Positions 34,099 to 43,471 of a DNA stretch of 64,000 nt are shown piece after piece. The stretch comes from Bacteroidota bacterium. GTDB lineage: Bacteria; Bacteroidota; Bacteroidia; Cytophagales; Cyclobacteriaceae. Each line of letters opens with the position of its first letter. The first letter of the stretch is position 1. The stretch spans positions 1 to 64,000 of the forward strand of contig JAFEAM010000026.1 of the NCBI GenBank assembly GCA_018266395.1. The letters run 5' to 3'. Under the pieces are notes generated by a model that saw nothing but the letters and a program-made list of their open reading frames with translations, ran no database searches and had not been told where the DNA came from. A program made the translations under genes and the position numbers.

Positions 34099-37000
34099 AT
34101 GAGACTTCTTCGTATTACACTTTTGATGGGTGTCTTTATCATGCTCACCCATGCAGGACAGACTCAATCTTTTGATCCTTCCCTCTTTAATTCCATGAAG
34201 TGGCGCATGATAGGTCCTTTCCGCGCGGGGCGCACAGTGGGTGCCGTTGGCGTGGCCCAAGAACCGAATGTATTCTACATGGGCGTGAACCACGGAGGAG
34301 TCTGGAAGACCAATGATTATGGCAGAACATGGAAACCTATTTTCGATGATCAGCCGACCGGCTCTGTCGGCGATGTGGCGGTGGCTCCCTCCAATCCCAA
34401 TGTCATCTATGTTGCTTCTGGTGAAGGAATCCAGCGTCCTGATTTGTCCATCGGCGATGGCATCTACAAATCTACTGATGGTGGTAAGACATGGGTGAAC
34501 ACAGGCATCCGCGATGGTCAACAGATTGGAGGACTCGCTGTTGATCCGGTCAACGAAAACAAAGTCTTCGCCGCAGTACTTGGACATCCATATGGGGCTA
34601 ATACTGAGCGTGGCGTATTCAGAACAAAGGACGGAGGCAAGACATGGGAGAAGGTTTTGTATGTAGATGAGAATACAGGAGCGGCACAGGTGACGATCGA
34701 TCCAAAAAATTCAGATGTTGTCTATGCCGACCTGTGGGCAGCGCGTCAGGGGCCATGGGAAAACGGCGCGTGGCAAGGACCAGGAAGCGGGCTGTTCAAG
34801 TCAACAGATGGCGGCACCACCTGGAAGAAGCTGACCAAAGGTCTTCCGACTTTCGAGCAGGGACTCGGCCGCATCGGATTCTGCATCGCACCCAGTGACC
34901 CTAACCGGCTCTACGCAACTGTGGATTCCGGAAACATGGGCGGCCTTTACCGCAGTGATGATGCAGGTGAATCATGGTACCGTACCACAGCCGACCCTCG
35001 CATATGGAGCCGCGGCAGCGACTTCGCTGAAGTAAAAGTCGACCCCTTCAAACCCGATGTGGTTTACAGTGCCAACGTGGTGGTGTGGAAGTCGACAGAT
35101 GGCGGTAAGACATGGACCGGCATCAAGGGCGCCCCGGGCGGCGACGACTATCACAGGATCTGGATCAATCCCAATAATTCAAATGTCATCTTGCTTGGCC
35201 TCGATCAGGGTGCCACCATTTCTGTGAACGGCGGTGAAACCTGGAGTTCATGGTACAACCAACCGACAGCGCAGTTTTATCACGTAAGCACCGACAATGC
35301 ATTTCCTTATAATGTCTATGGTGGCCAGCAGGAAAGCGGCTCTGCAATGGTAGCCAGCAGAAGCAACGACGGACAGATCACGGAGTGGCATCCGGTAGGT
35401 GTTGAAGAATATGGCTACGTGGCAGCCGACCCGCTCGATCCCAACATCATCTATGGCGGAAAGATTACACGCTATGACAAGCGCACCGGTCAGGTGCAAA
35501 ACATTTCGCCCGAAGCCGTAAGAACAGGCAAGTACAGGTTTATCCGCACTGCTCCCGTGCTGTTCTCTCCTATCGATCCCCATACCCTTTATTTTTCAGG
35601 CAATGTGATTTTCAAAACAACCAATGGAGGCAATTTATGGGAAGTCATCAGTCCCGACCTGACCAGGGAAGCATGGGATGTTCCTGAAAACATCGGAGTT
35701 TACAAGAATCCGAATATGAAGACCATGCCCAGGCGTGGTGTAGTCTATACCATTGCACCTTCCTATAAAGATATCAACACCATTTGGGCCGGCACTGACG
35801 ACGGTTATATCCAGGTCACCAATGATGGAGGGAAGACATGGAGAAACGTGACGCCGCCTGCCATCACTTCGTGGATGAAAGTAAGCATTATGGAGGCGAG
35901 TCACACAGATGTCAATACTGCGTATGCAGCTGTCAACGCCATCCGCCTCGACGACATGAAACCTCACATCTTCCGCACACACGATGGCGGCAAGACCTGG
36001 CAGGAGATCGTGAAAGGTCTTCCCGACTCACCGATCAACACCGTCAAGGAGGACCCCATGCGTCCGGGTCTGCTCTTCGCCGGATCAGAAAAGTCTGTGC
36101 ATGTTTCCTTTGACGATGGCGAAAACTGGCAATCTCTTAAGCTGAACATGCCGGCCACATCCATACGCGATCTGGTGATCAAGGATGATGACCTGGTGAT
36201 CGGAACACACGGTCGTTCTTTCTGGATTCTCGATGACATCACACCACTGAGGCAGGTCAATGCCAGCGTAGCAGCTTCAGCCTTCACGCTCTACAAGCCG
36301 CAGTCGGCCTGGAGGGTAAGATGGAACATGTGGCCCGACACGCCGCTGCCTCCGGAAGAACCGGCTGGACAGAATCCTCCCGACGGCGCTGTTATCAACT
36401 ATTACCTCAAGTCGGATGCAAAGAATGTCACACTTGAAATTCTGGACAATGCTGGCACCGTGTTGAGAAAATATTCCAACCAGGATCAGCCCTATGCCAT
36501 TCCGGAAGTGAACATTCCACTCTACTGGATTCGCCCACAGCAGATTCTCTCTGCCAAGTCAGGGTCTCACCGTTTCCTTTGGGACATCCGCTTAACACCT
36601 CTCGATGTTGAGCCGTCTTACCCGATCTCTGCAACGTATATGAATACAGCGCCGGAAGCAACAGCGCCGTGGGTAATGCCCGGGACTTATCAGGTGAAAC
36701 TGACGGTTGATGGCACCGTGCAGACACAATCCCTTACCGTACGGATGGACCCTCGGGTCACCACCGGAGCGGCTGATCTCCAGATGCAATACGACCTCGC
36801 AGTAAAATGCTACAATGCCCGTAAGAGCGTATCAGCGGCATCAAAAGAAATCCAATCTATCAGGAGCCAGATCGGAGAGCGTAAAGCTTCAGCTAAAGGC
36901 GCCGTGATCAAGTCACTCGATGATGCAGATCAACAATTGCAGAAGCTTGCAAGATTCAGCTGGGGCAGTTCCGATCCTACGCTGGGTTGGCTCGACTTCT

Positions 37001-37188
37001 CTCTCGCATCCCTGTTCTCTACAATTGAGGATGCCGACCTGCCTCCGACATCTCAGGCGAAAGCGGCAGTCGGTCAGCTCGATGCTGAATACAACCGTCT
37101 CATGCCCACGTGGAAGCAGTGGAAGGAAAAAAGCCTGCCGGCGTTGAATGCGCAGTTAAAGAAGTCAGGGCTCAAAGCAATCCAATAA
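34099..37188 (+). CDS. Exported Asp-box (BNR/VPS10-like) propeller protein
   Basis: A 1029-residue protein with a signal peptide (cleavage near GQTQ, residue ~23). Residues ~35-730 contain about eleven Asp-box repeats of the S/T-x-D-x-G-x-T-W type (STDGGKTW, TKDGGKTWEKV, STDGGTTWKK, TNDGGKTWRN, THDGGKTWQE), forming sortilin/sialidase-like beta-propellers. The later part has an Ig-like region (~780-890) and a helical tail (RKSVSAASKEIQSIRS). Members are often labelled glycosyl hydrolases without proof, and no sialidase Arg/FRIP motif is visible, so binding or scaffolding is as likely. The stop overlaps the next start as TAATG. Confidence 0.85.
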   Translation: MRLLRITLLMGVFIMLTHAGQTQSFDPSLFNSMKWRMIGPFRAGRTVGAVGVAQEPNVFYMGVNHGGVWKTNDYGRTWKPIFDDQPTGSVGDVAVAPSNPNVIYVASGEGIQRPDLSIGDGIYKSTDGGKTWVNTGIRDGQQIGGLAVDPVNENKVFAAVLGHPYGANTERGVFRTKDGGKTWEKVLYVDENTGAAQVTIDPKNSDVVYADLWAARQGPWENGAWQGPGSGLFKSTDGGTTWKKLTKGLPTFEQGLGRIGFCIAPSDPNRLYATVDSGNMGGLYRSDDAGESWYRTTADPRIWSRGSDFAEVKVDPFKPDVVYSANVVVWKSTDGGKTWTGIKGAPGGDDYHRIWINPNNSNVILLGLDQGATISVNGGETWSSWYNQPTAQFYHVSTDNAFPYNVYGGQQESGSAMVASRSNDGQITEWHPVGVEEYGYVAADPLDPNIIYGGKITRYDKRTGQVQNISPEAVRTGKYRFIRTAPVLFSPIDPHTLYFSGNVIFKTTNGGNLWEVISPDLTREAWDVPENIGVYKNPNMKTMPRRGVVYTIAPSYKDINTIWAGTDDGYIQVTNDGGKTWRNVTPPAITSWMKVSIMEASHTDVNTAYAAVNAIRLDDMKPHIFRTHDGGKTWQEIVKGLPDSPINTVKEDPMRPGLLFAGSEKSVHVSFDDGENWQSLKLNMPATSIRDLVIKDDDLVIGTHGRSFWILDDITPLRQVNASVAASAFTLYKPQSAWRVRWNMWPDTPLPPEEPAGQNPPDGAVINYYLKSDAKNVTLEILDNAGTVLRKYSNQDQPYAIPEVNIPLYWIRPQQILSAKSGSHRFLWDIRLTPLDVEPSYPISATYMNTAPEATAPWVMPGTYQVKLTVDGTVQTQSLTVRMDPRVTTGAADLQMQYDLAVKCYNARKSVSAASKEIQSIRSQIGERKASAKGAVIKSLDDADQQLQKLARFSWGSSDPTLGWLDFSLASLFSTIEDADLPPTSQAKAAVGQLDAEYNRLMPTWKQWKEKSLPALNAQLKKSGLKAIQ

Positions 37189-37940
37189 TGGAACAGCGAC
37201 TCAAAGACAAGGTGGCGCTGATCACTGGAGCAAGCAAGGGAATTGGAGAATCCATTGCCGTATTGTTTGCGTCCCAGGGTGCCAAGGTCGTTATCAATTC
37301 CAGGAAGCCTGCGGATATAGAATCCGTTGCTGACAGGATTCGGCAATCCGGAGGTCAGTGCACTGCGTTACCCGCCAATGCAGGCGATGTGCAGGCCTGC
37401 CGGCAACTTGTAGACGATACTGTTAAAGCTTATGGCGGACTGCATATATTGGTGAACAACGCGGCCGCCAATCCTTCATTCGGCCCGGTAGTGCAGACAG
37501 AAGAGTGGGCCTATGACAAGATTATGGGTGTGAATGTAAAAGCACCTTTTGAATTGTGCAGGGCCGCCTATCCTCACCTAAAGAAAAATGGCGGCTCCGT
37601 TATCAACATGAGTTCCATTGCAGGCCACACTCCTGATCCGGGCCTCGGCATCTATTCAGTTTCGAAGGCTGCTCTCAACATGCTCACGCGGGTGCTTGCC
37701 AAAGAATGGGGTCCAGATAATATCAGGGTGAATGCTATTTGTCCGGGTCTCATTAAGACGAAGTTCTCTCAGGCGCTTTGGCAGGATGAAAACATATTAA
37801 AGAAGTTTATGAAAATGGTCCCGATGGGACGCATGGGCACGCCGGAAGAAATCGCCAGCCTCGCGCTGTTCCTTGCATCAGATGACTCAGCCTATTGTAC
37901 CGGAGGGTTGTATTATGCTGATGGAGGAACGACTGTGTAG
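37188..37940 (+). CDS. Short-chain dehydrogenase/reductase (DHRS4-like)
   Basis: A 250-residue SDR starting at 37188 (MEQRLKDKVALITGA); its ATG overlaps the preceding stop. Motifs: TGASKGIG, NNAAANP, the catalytic Ser (INMSSIAG), Tyr and Lys (YSVSK), and the C-terminal GGLYYADGGT. It closely resembles peroxisomal-type reductases that act on 3-hydroxyacyl or carbonyl groups. With the following dehydrogenase and kinase it may belong to a hydroxyacyl-CoA route. Confidence 0.88.
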   Translation: MEQRLKDKVALITGASKGIGESIAVLFASQGAKVVINSRKPADIESVADRIRQSGGQCTALPANAGDVQACRQLVDDTVKAYGGLHILVNNAAANPSFGPVVQTEEWAYDKIMGVNVKAPFELCRAAYPHLKKNGGSVINMSSIAGHTPDPGLGIYSVSKAALNMLTRVLAKEWGPDNIRVNAICPGLIKTKFSQALWQDENILKKFMKMVPMGRMGTPEEIASLALFLASDDSAYCTGGLYYADGGTTV

Positions 37941-38007
37941 AATGTTGAATGTCGAATGCTCAATGATGAAGTAATTACGAGTCAGTAATCACGAATCTGA
38001 AATTCTC

Positions 38008-39237
38008 ATGGAAAAAGTATTTAGCACCGAACGACTGGAGAAGATTCTCCCCCAGGTGAAGAGTTTCATAAAAGAAGATGTTCTACCGCTGGAGGCTGGT
38101 CATTACAAGAGATCGCCGGAGGAGACCTACAAGCTCCTTGACGAAAAGCGTGAGAAGGTAAAAAAGCTTGGGCTCTGGGGATTGCATGTGCCCAAAGATG
38201 AGGGCGGCATGGGACTTACACTTTGCGAATTCGGCCAGATCAGTGAAGCGCTGGCACGTGCACCCTTCTATGGTCACTACACATTCAATTGCCAGGCACC
38301 GGATATTGGTAATATGGAGCTGCTTAGCAAGTTTGGAACAAAAGCACAGAAGGACACATTTCTTCATCCCATGCTCGAAGGCAGGATCAGGAGTTGCTTT
38401 GCTATGACTGAACCCGAGTTTGCGGGCTCCAATCCAACGCGTTTGGCAACAACTGCCGTAAAAGATGGAAGTCATTATGTGCTCAATGGCCATAAATGGT
38501 TCACCTCAAGCGCAGAGGGGGCAACATTTGCCATCGTAATGGCAGTCACCAATCCCGATGAAGTGCCACACAAGCGCGCGAGCATGATCCTCATGCCGCT
38601 TGACACGCCCGGTTACAAACATATCCGCAAGATCCCCATCTTCGGAGAAACAGGCGGCGGTTGGGCCAGCCATTCTGAAATCAGGCTGGAGAACTGCAGC
38701 GTACCCGTCACTAACCTGATCGGCGAGGAAGGGATGGGATTCAGACTTGCGCAAGAGCGTCTTGGCCCCGGAAGGATCCATCATTGCATGCGGTGGATCG
38801 GTATCGCCGAAAAGGCCTTCGATCTGATGTGCCGCTATGCTACACTCAGAGAGATTGAAGAAGAGGTGGTGCTCGGTGAGAAGCAGTTCATACAGGGATT
38901 TATCGCAGAAAGCAGAGTTGAAATAGACGCAGCACGTTTACTGGTACTGCGCACTGCGGCCAAGATTGACCGTGAAGGTGCGCCAGCGGCACGATATGAC
39001 ATTGCAGGCATCAAATTCCATACTGCCAACATGATGCTCAAAGTGCTCGACCGTGCCATACAGGTTCATGGTGGTCTTGGTCTTACAGATGGCACGATGC
39101 TGGCGACGATCTATCAACATGAACGCGGAGCAAGAATCTGGGACGGCGCCGATGAAGTACACAAACAAAGTCTTGCACGTGGCATCTTAAAACAATACGG
39201 CCTGGATATCAAAAAGAAGAACTCCTCCCGCTCGTGA
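38008..39237 (+). CDS. Acyl-CoA dehydrogenase, ACAD10/11-like
   Basis: A 409-residue FAD acyl-CoA dehydrogenase. Features include GGMGLTLCEFGQISEALARAP, CFAMTEPEFAGSNP, GHKWFTSSAEG and the subgroup mark ERLGPGRIHHCMRWIGIAEKA, which is characteristic of the ACAD10/11 branch. HGGLGLTDGTMLATIY and GADEVHKQSLAR close the FAD domain. In the characterised branch, an adjacent kinase phosphorylates a 4-hydroxyacyl-CoA and the dehydrogenase fold removes phosphate to give an enoyl-CoA. The next gene is such a kinase, overlapping by four bases (GTGA). Confidence 0.87.
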   Translation: MEKVFSTERLEKILPQVKSFIKEDVLPLEAGHYKRSPEETYKLLDEKREKVKKLGLWGLHVPKDEGGMGLTLCEFGQISEALARAPFYGHYTFNCQAPDIGNMELLSKFGTKAQKDTFLHPMLEGRIRSCFAMTEPEFAGSNPTRLATTAVKDGSHYVLNGHKWFTSSAEGATFAIVMAVTNPDEVPHKRASMILMPLDTPGYKHIRKIPIFGETGGGWASHSEIRLENCSVPVTNLIGEEGMGFRLAQERLGPGRIHHCMRWIGIAEKAFDLMCRYATLREIEEEVVLGEKQFIQGFIAESRVEIDAARLLVLRTAAKIDREGAPAARYDIAGIKFHTANMMLKVLDRAIQVHGGLGLTDGTMLATIYQHERGARIWDGADEVHKQSLARGILKQYGLDIKKKNSSRS

Positions 39238-40295
39238 GTGCCTTTTCTGAAGATCAGCCCGCGGCAGTGCGAACAGGTGAGGAAATCAACCTTACTGCAC
39301 TTAATGATTGGCTTGAGAAAAATGAGATTCCAGTTGACCCCATTCAAAGTCAGCAGCAATTTCCAGGCGGCTATTCCAATCTAACATACCTTCTCTCCTC
39401 TTCAAAGGGAGAATTTATTCTGAGGCGACCACCGTACGGTGCCGCCATCAAGTCGGCGCACGATATGGGCCGGGAATTCAAGGTCATATCGTTGTTGCGG
39501 CCTCACTACAAGCAGGTGCCCAGGCCCGTGACTTACTGCGAAGATTCTGAAATTATCGGAGCCCCCTTCTATATCATGGAGCGCCTCCATGGCATTATAC
39601 TTCGACCCAATTCACCTGGATTGCAGTCCATGCCTCCAACCCAAATGAAGGAGATCTCCGAGGCTTTAGTCGATAACCTGGTTCGGTTGCATCAACTGGA
39701 TATTCATTCCACAGGACTTGATCAACTGGGCAAGCCTGAAGGATATATCCGCCGACAGGTGGAAGGATGGACGAAGCGCTACCAGGCTGCCGAGACCGAC
39801 CGGATTCCGCAGATGAATGAGCTCATCGAATGGCTGGCATCGAACATACCGGCCGAGGAAGCGCCTTCTTTTCTGCATAATGATTACAAGTACGACAACG
39901 TGGTGCTCAACCCTGACAAGCTTACAGAAATTGTCGGCGTCCTCGACTGGGAGATGTCGACCGTAGGCGATCCACGCATGGACCTTGGCGCCAGTCTCGC
40001 CTATTGGGTAGAGGCCCATGAGGGCAACCTCGCCAGGGTATTCAACATTTCATGGCTTCCAGGGAATCTCACACGGAGGGAAGTTGTGGTGCGGTATGAA
40101 CAGCAATCAGGGAATACCATCAAGAATATCGAGTTCTTCTACGCGTTTGGATTGTTCAAAAACGCCGTGATCGCCCAGCAGATCTATGCACGCTGGAAGC
40201 AGGGACATAGCAAGGATGCGCGGTTCGGAAGTCTTATTCATGTGATCAGAGACCTTGCTGTTCGTGGAATAAAGGCAATTGATAATGGAGTGTAG
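39234..40295 (+). CDS. APH-family phosphotransferase (ACAD10/LvaA-like)
   Basis: A 353-residue kinase-fold protein of the aminoglycoside phosphotransferase superfamily. A GTG start at 39234 overlaps the dehydrogenase stop. Visible motifs are QFPGGYSNLTYLL (P-loop-like), FILRRPP (Lys/Arg strand), FLHNDYKYDNVVLNP (catalytic HxDxxxxN) and GVLDWEMSTVGDPRMDLG (metal Asp). This is the subgroup joined to ACAD10/11 in animals and present as LvaA in bacteria, acting on hydroxyacyl-CoA rather than on antibiotics. Drug resistance is not suggested. Confidence 0.86.
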   Translation: MSAFSEDQPAAVRTGEEINLTALNDWLEKNEIPVDPIQSQQQFPGGYSNLTYLLSSSKGEFILRRPPYGAAIKSAHDMGREFKVISLLRPHYKQVPRPVTYCEDSEIIGAPFYIMERLHGIILRPNSPGLQSMPPTQMKEISEALVDNLVRLHQLDIHSTGLDQLGKPEGYIRRQVEGWTKRYQAAETDRIPQMNELIEWLASNIPAEEAPSFLHNDYKYDNVVLNPDKLTEIVGVLDWEMSTVGDPRMDLGASLAYWVEAHEGNLARVFNISWLPGNLTRREVVVRYEQQSGNTIKNIEFFYAFGLFKNAVIAQQIYARWKQGHSKDARFGSLIHVIRDLAVRGIKAIDNGV

Positions 40296-40463
40296 AATGT
40301 TGAATCTCCAATTTCCAATGTTGAAGTGTGCTAAAGAAGGCCGTCAAAGATTTAGACCAGGTTCCCTGACACAGCGGACTAGCTTGAACCTGGAACTTTG
40401 AACCTCAAACAAAAGAAGATTTGAAGTTTATATCTAGTCAGTATCATAAATAAGGAATCTCCA

Positions 40464-41297
40464 ATGACCTATCTTCTCTCACAACAGTACCCCCGCAAGC
40501 GCGCCTTTGTTACAGGCGCAGCGTCGGGATTGGGAAAAGCGCTGTGCACAGAACTGGCCGCCGATGGCTGGACGCTCGGGATTGCTGATATGAATCAGGA
40601 GAACCTGATGGCGGCGTCGGCAGAATTTCAGAAGCTTGGCGCCAGCACCTTGCCATTTCACCTTGATGTGTCCAACCGCGAGGCCTACAGCGAGGTGGCA
40701 AAGGATTTCCTGGCAAAGGCCGGAGGTATCGATCTGTTGTTTAACAACGCCGGTGTTGGCGACGGAGGATTATTTGAGGAATACTCGCTGGACAACTGGG
40801 AGTGGATGGTCCGAGTCAACCAGATGAGTGTCGTGTACGGATGCCACCATTTCATTCCTGCTTTCAAGAAACAGAAGTCAGGACACATTCTGAATACCGC
40901 CAGCTTTGCTGCCATTTCCTGTGCGCCAACCATGGGTGCCTACAATATGACCAAGGCGGCGGTTGTCGCCATCAGCGAGACGCTCTACGGGGAGCTGATG
41001 GACCACAATGTGCGTGTCAGTGTCATACAGCCCTCCTATTTCAAGACCAATATTGCAGAAAGTGTGCGGGGCGGCGAGTTGGTAAAGAAGACTACCCAAT
41101 TCTTCCTCGATCGCTCGGGACTTGAGCCACGCCCTGTAGCGCAGGAGATTCTGCACAGGGCCGGCAAGGGAGAACTTTACATCATTCTGCCTGAAGGTGC
41201 ACGCAAGATGTGGCGGCTCAAACGTCTTGCACCCACATGGTTCCGCAGAAAAGTTAAAGAAAAATTCATGGAGGCCGCCCGCAGGGCCAGAAGATGA
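40464..41297 (+). CDS. Short-chain dehydrogenase/reductase
   Basis: A 277-residue SDR with TGAASGLG, LFNNAGVGD, the Ser in LNTASFAAI, and YNMTK as the Tyr-Lys pair. A longer C-terminus (RKMWRLKRLAPTWFRRKVKEKF) is basic and amphipathic, possibly membrane-associated, as in some lipid-acting reductases. Its stop overlaps the thioesterase start as ATGA. It probably continues the acyl-CoA group of genes, after a 168-bp spacer of repeat words. Confidence 0.85.
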   Translation: MTYLLSQQYPRKRAFVTGAASGLGKALCTELAADGWTLGIADMNQENLMAASAEFQKLGASTLPFHLDVSNREAYSEVAKDFLAKAGGIDLLFNNAGVGDGGLFEEYSLDNWEWMVRVNQMSVVYGCHHFIPAFKKQKSGHILNTASFAAISCAPTMGAYNMTKAAVVAISETLYGELMDHNVRVSVIQPSYFKTNIAESVRGGELVKKTTQFFLDRSGLEPRPVAQEILHRAGKGELYIILPEGARKMWRLKRLAPTWFRRKVKEKFMEAARRARR

Positions 41298-41710
41298 AAG
41301 GCATTCCCACAGACCGTTTTGTATTCCGCCTGGACATTGAGGTCCAGCCTGTACACATTGACGCACTGGGGCACGTTAACAATGTGGTGTATCTGCAATG
41401 GGTTCAGGATGCTTCAGATGCCCACTGGAAAACCGTGGACCCTGCGTTGCAGGCAGCCTGCAAATGGGTAGTTCTAAGACATGAAATTGATTATAAGTCT
41501 TCTGCCTTGCCCGGAGATCAACTCGAAGCACTTACCTGGGTAGATTCTGCAGCCGGGGGCGTTCGGTCGACCAGGCATGTTTGGATACTGCGAAAGCACA
41601 CGCAGCAGGTATTGGTTATGGCATCCACCACGTGGTGTCTTCTGGACCCGTCAACTGACCGGCCCAGGCGCATCGTACCTGAAATTGATAGAGCTCTTGG
41701 ATTAAAATAG
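41294..41710 (+). CDS. Hotdog-fold acyl-CoA thioesterase (4HBT)
   Basis: A 138-residue single hotdog protein: VQPVHIDALGHVNNVVYLQWVQDA contains the catalytic Asp and HVNN of the 4-hydroxybenzoyl-CoA thioesterase / FadM group. It releases CoA from an acyl chain. It overlaps the reductase by four bases, so the pair is translationally coupled. Within the cluster it could drain excess acyl-CoA intermediates. Confidence 0.84.
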   Translation: MKGIPTDRFVFRLDIEVQPVHIDALGHVNNVVYLQWVQDASDAHWKTVDPALQAACKWVVLRHEIDYKSSALPGDQLEALTWVDSAAGGVRSTRHVWILRKHTQQVLVMASTTWCLLDPSTDRPRRIVPEIDRALGLK

Positions 41711-41830
41711 GGATTGAATTCCTTCTTCCAGCAACTGCCTGGACCTGCGTTCATCTCTCAAATAGAGGTAGAGTATTCCGCGGGCAATCTGAAACGCCAG
41801 AAAGGAAACCACAGCAAAAAATACCGTCAT
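41702..41830 (-). CDS. Possible 42-residue membrane protein
   Basis: A short frame reading MTVFFAVVSFLAFQIARGI, then LYLYLRDERRSRQLLEEG, ending in LF. One hydrophobic helix (residues 2-24) is followed by a charged amphipathic tail, a credible small membrane protein. It converges on the thioesterase stop codon, overlapping by nine bases. No homologue is known to me, and its translation is unproven. Confidence 0.4.
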   Translation of the reverse strand: MTVFFAVVSFLAFQIARGILYLYLRDERRSRQLLEEGIQSLF

Positions 41831-41996
41831 GGCTATACTGTTTTGATTAAGGGGAAGTGAAATTATGATAGATATAGCAAATAACCTAATTATCAGCCAA
41901 TTAAAATACGCTATATTAACTGATACTTAGGGCATAAGAGCTACTGGCTTCTAGCTATTTGCTGCTGGCTCTAGTGCCATAAAACATCGTAAACCG

Positions 41997-42506
41997 ATGG
42001 ACCTCAGAAAGACCATTCTTAAGAACTATTCCCGTTCTACGCGCGATGCGGTGGTTTCTTGGGTTGGCAAGAGCCCCGACCGGTTCGGCGAGCTGGTTCA
42101 GGTGTTCCTGGACGGCCCCTACCGCATTACCCAACGGGCTTCCTGGCCCCTTTCGGTCTGCGTGGAGCAACACCCTACCCTGGTGGCTCCCCACCTTAAG
42201 CGGCTTGTATCCCTGTTGGGCAAGCCTGACCTCCCGGTGGCTGTGAAACGAAACATTGTCCGACTGCTCCAGTTTGTTGAAATCCCCAAATCCTTACACG
42301 GACAGATAGCCAAAGTCTGCTTCCGTTTTCTGATGGACAGCAAGGAAACCATAGCGGTCCGGGTTTTTTCGATGACGGTGCTCGCCGGTATATCCCGTAC
42401 CAATGGAGACCTGATGAGAGAACTGAAGCTGGTCGTGGAAGACCAACTCCCTTATGCCACCGCAGGCTTCAGAAGCAGGGCCCGGAAACTGATGAAGCTG
42501 AATTGA
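41997..42506 (+). CDS. Hypothetical helical (HEAT-like) protein
   Basis: A 169-residue cytosolic protein composed of repeated amphipathic helix pairs (SPDRFGELVQVFLDGPYRI, PTLVAPHLKRLVSLLGKP, AVKRNIVRLLQFVEIPKSL), resembling HEAT/armadillo-type repeats. No catalytic motif is seen. It probably mediates protein contacts. It is preceded by GCTACTGGCTTCTAGC intergenic words and followed at 64 bp by the DUF3667 gene. Confidence 0.6.
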   Translation: MDLRKTILKNYSRSTRDAVVSWVGKSPDRFGELVQVFLDGPYRITQRASWPLSVCVEQHPTLVAPHLKRLVSLLGKPDLPVAVKRNIVRLLQFVEIPKSLHGQIAKVCFRFLMDSKETIAVRVFSMTVLAGISRTNGDLMRELKLVVEDQLPYATAGFRSRARKLMKLN

Positions 42507-42559
42507 CTATCAGTTGTGGTCATCAATAATCACCAAACCGGCAATAGGCAATCCCGCTT

Positions 42560-42567
42560 ACCTTTGC
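42560..42567 (+). promoter_or_regulatory. TAnnTTTG -7 box before the DUF3667 gene
   Basis: TACCTTTG matches the Bacteroidota -7 consensus and ends three bases before a GTG codon (TACCTTTGCGCC-GTG). This implies a nearly leaderless transcript and decides the GTG at 42571 over an ATG at 42514, which lies upstream of the box. Confidence 0.55.
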
Positions 42568-42570
42568 GCC

Positions 42571-43413
42571 GTGAATTCTGAACCAGCCCCCACTCCGGCG
42601 CTACCCACTCAAACGTGCAAGAACTGCGGGAACCAGTTCACCGGCTACTACTGCAACCTGTGTGGAGAAAAGGTTCTTCTTCCCCAGGATAAGTCGTTCA
42701 AGACCTTTTTGTCCAGCATCGTTATCGCCATCACTTTTGCCGACAGCAAATTCATAAGGACGCTTTGGCTCATGATCAAAAATCCGGGCTTCATCTCAAG
42801 GGAAGTCGCAGATGGACGGCGCGTGAAATACCTGCGGCCCCTTTCTGTGTTCTTTGTCCTGAACTTGATCTATTTCCTTTTCCGAACCATTCAACTCTTC
42901 AGTGCCTCCCTCAAGACACAGCTGAACTCACTCCATGGTAAGTATGCAGCAAATGCTGTTGCCCTGAAAATGCGGGCACTGGAGATCCATGACATCCAGT
43001 CGTTTTCACTGATCTATGACCAGAAGACCAATGGTTTGGCGAAGATGCTGGTCATCGTTTTCGTGGTGCTGTCTTCCCTTCCCCTTAATGCACTTTATCG
43101 CTCCAGGAACAGGTACTTCACTGACCATGTAGGATTCGCTGTGGAACTGGTGTGCTTTAACCTGGTCATCAACGCATTGCTGCTGACCTTGATTGTAAGC
43201 GTGTTTGGTTTGGGCGGCCACCTGGACGAGAATATTCTGACCGGGATATTCATTGCAACCAATTCCTACTTCCTCCTTCGCGCCAGCCATACATTTTACA
43301 TGCAAAGTGGGCTTATGTTGCTGATCAAGACAGTGTTGATGCTGGGCGTCCTGAAAGTATCGCTGGAGATCTACCGCGTGATACTCTTCTACGTGACCCT
43401 TTGGTCGTTATAA
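42571..43413 (+). CDS. DUF3667 membrane protein with N-terminal zinc ribbon
   Basis: A 280-residue protein (GTG start). Residues ~16-35 hold CKNCGNQFTGYYCNLCGEK, a zinc ribbon with two CxxC pairs, then a cytosolic linker with GFISREVADGRRVKYLRPLSVFFVLNLIYF, the DUF3667 core. Four to five transmembrane segments follow. Function is unknown; members are widespread in Bacteroidota. The -7 box just upstream supports the chosen start. Confidence 0.85.
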   Translation: MNSEPAPTPALPTQTCKNCGNQFTGYYCNLCGEKVLLPQDKSFKTFLSSIVIAITFADSKFIRTLWLMIKNPGFISREVADGRRVKYLRPLSVFFVLNLIYFLFRTIQLFSASLKTQLNSLHGKYAANAVALKMRALEIHDIQSFSLIYDQKTNGLAKMLVIVFVVLSSLPLNALYRSRNRYFTDHVGFAVELVCFNLVINALLLTLIVSVFGLGGHLDENILTGIFIATNSYFLLRASHTFYMQSGLMLLIKTVLMLGVLKVSLEIYRVILFYVTLWSL

Positions 43414-43424
43414 CACCACTCTTC

Positions 43425-43442
43425 TTGACGGCCATCCGTCAA
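43425..43442. promoter_or_regulatory. TTGACGG/CCGTCAA palindrome
   Basis: A perfect 7-bp inverted repeat with a four-base loop between the DUF3667 stop and the response regulator start (30 bp before its ATG). There is no following T-run, so it may be an operator or an mRNA-end structure. Confidence 0.4.
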
Positions 43443-43471
43443 ATTGATAAATTTGATCCTGTACAATCTCC

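Noticed and set aside
39234-40295. APH-fold protein as an aminoglycoside resistance enzyme
   Set aside because: It belongs to the ACAD10/LvaA subgroup and overlaps an acyl-CoA dehydrogenase gene.
42514-42570. ATG at 42514 as start of the DUF3667 gene
   Set aside because: It lies upstream of the TACCTTTG box, and the leading residues are not part of the family.
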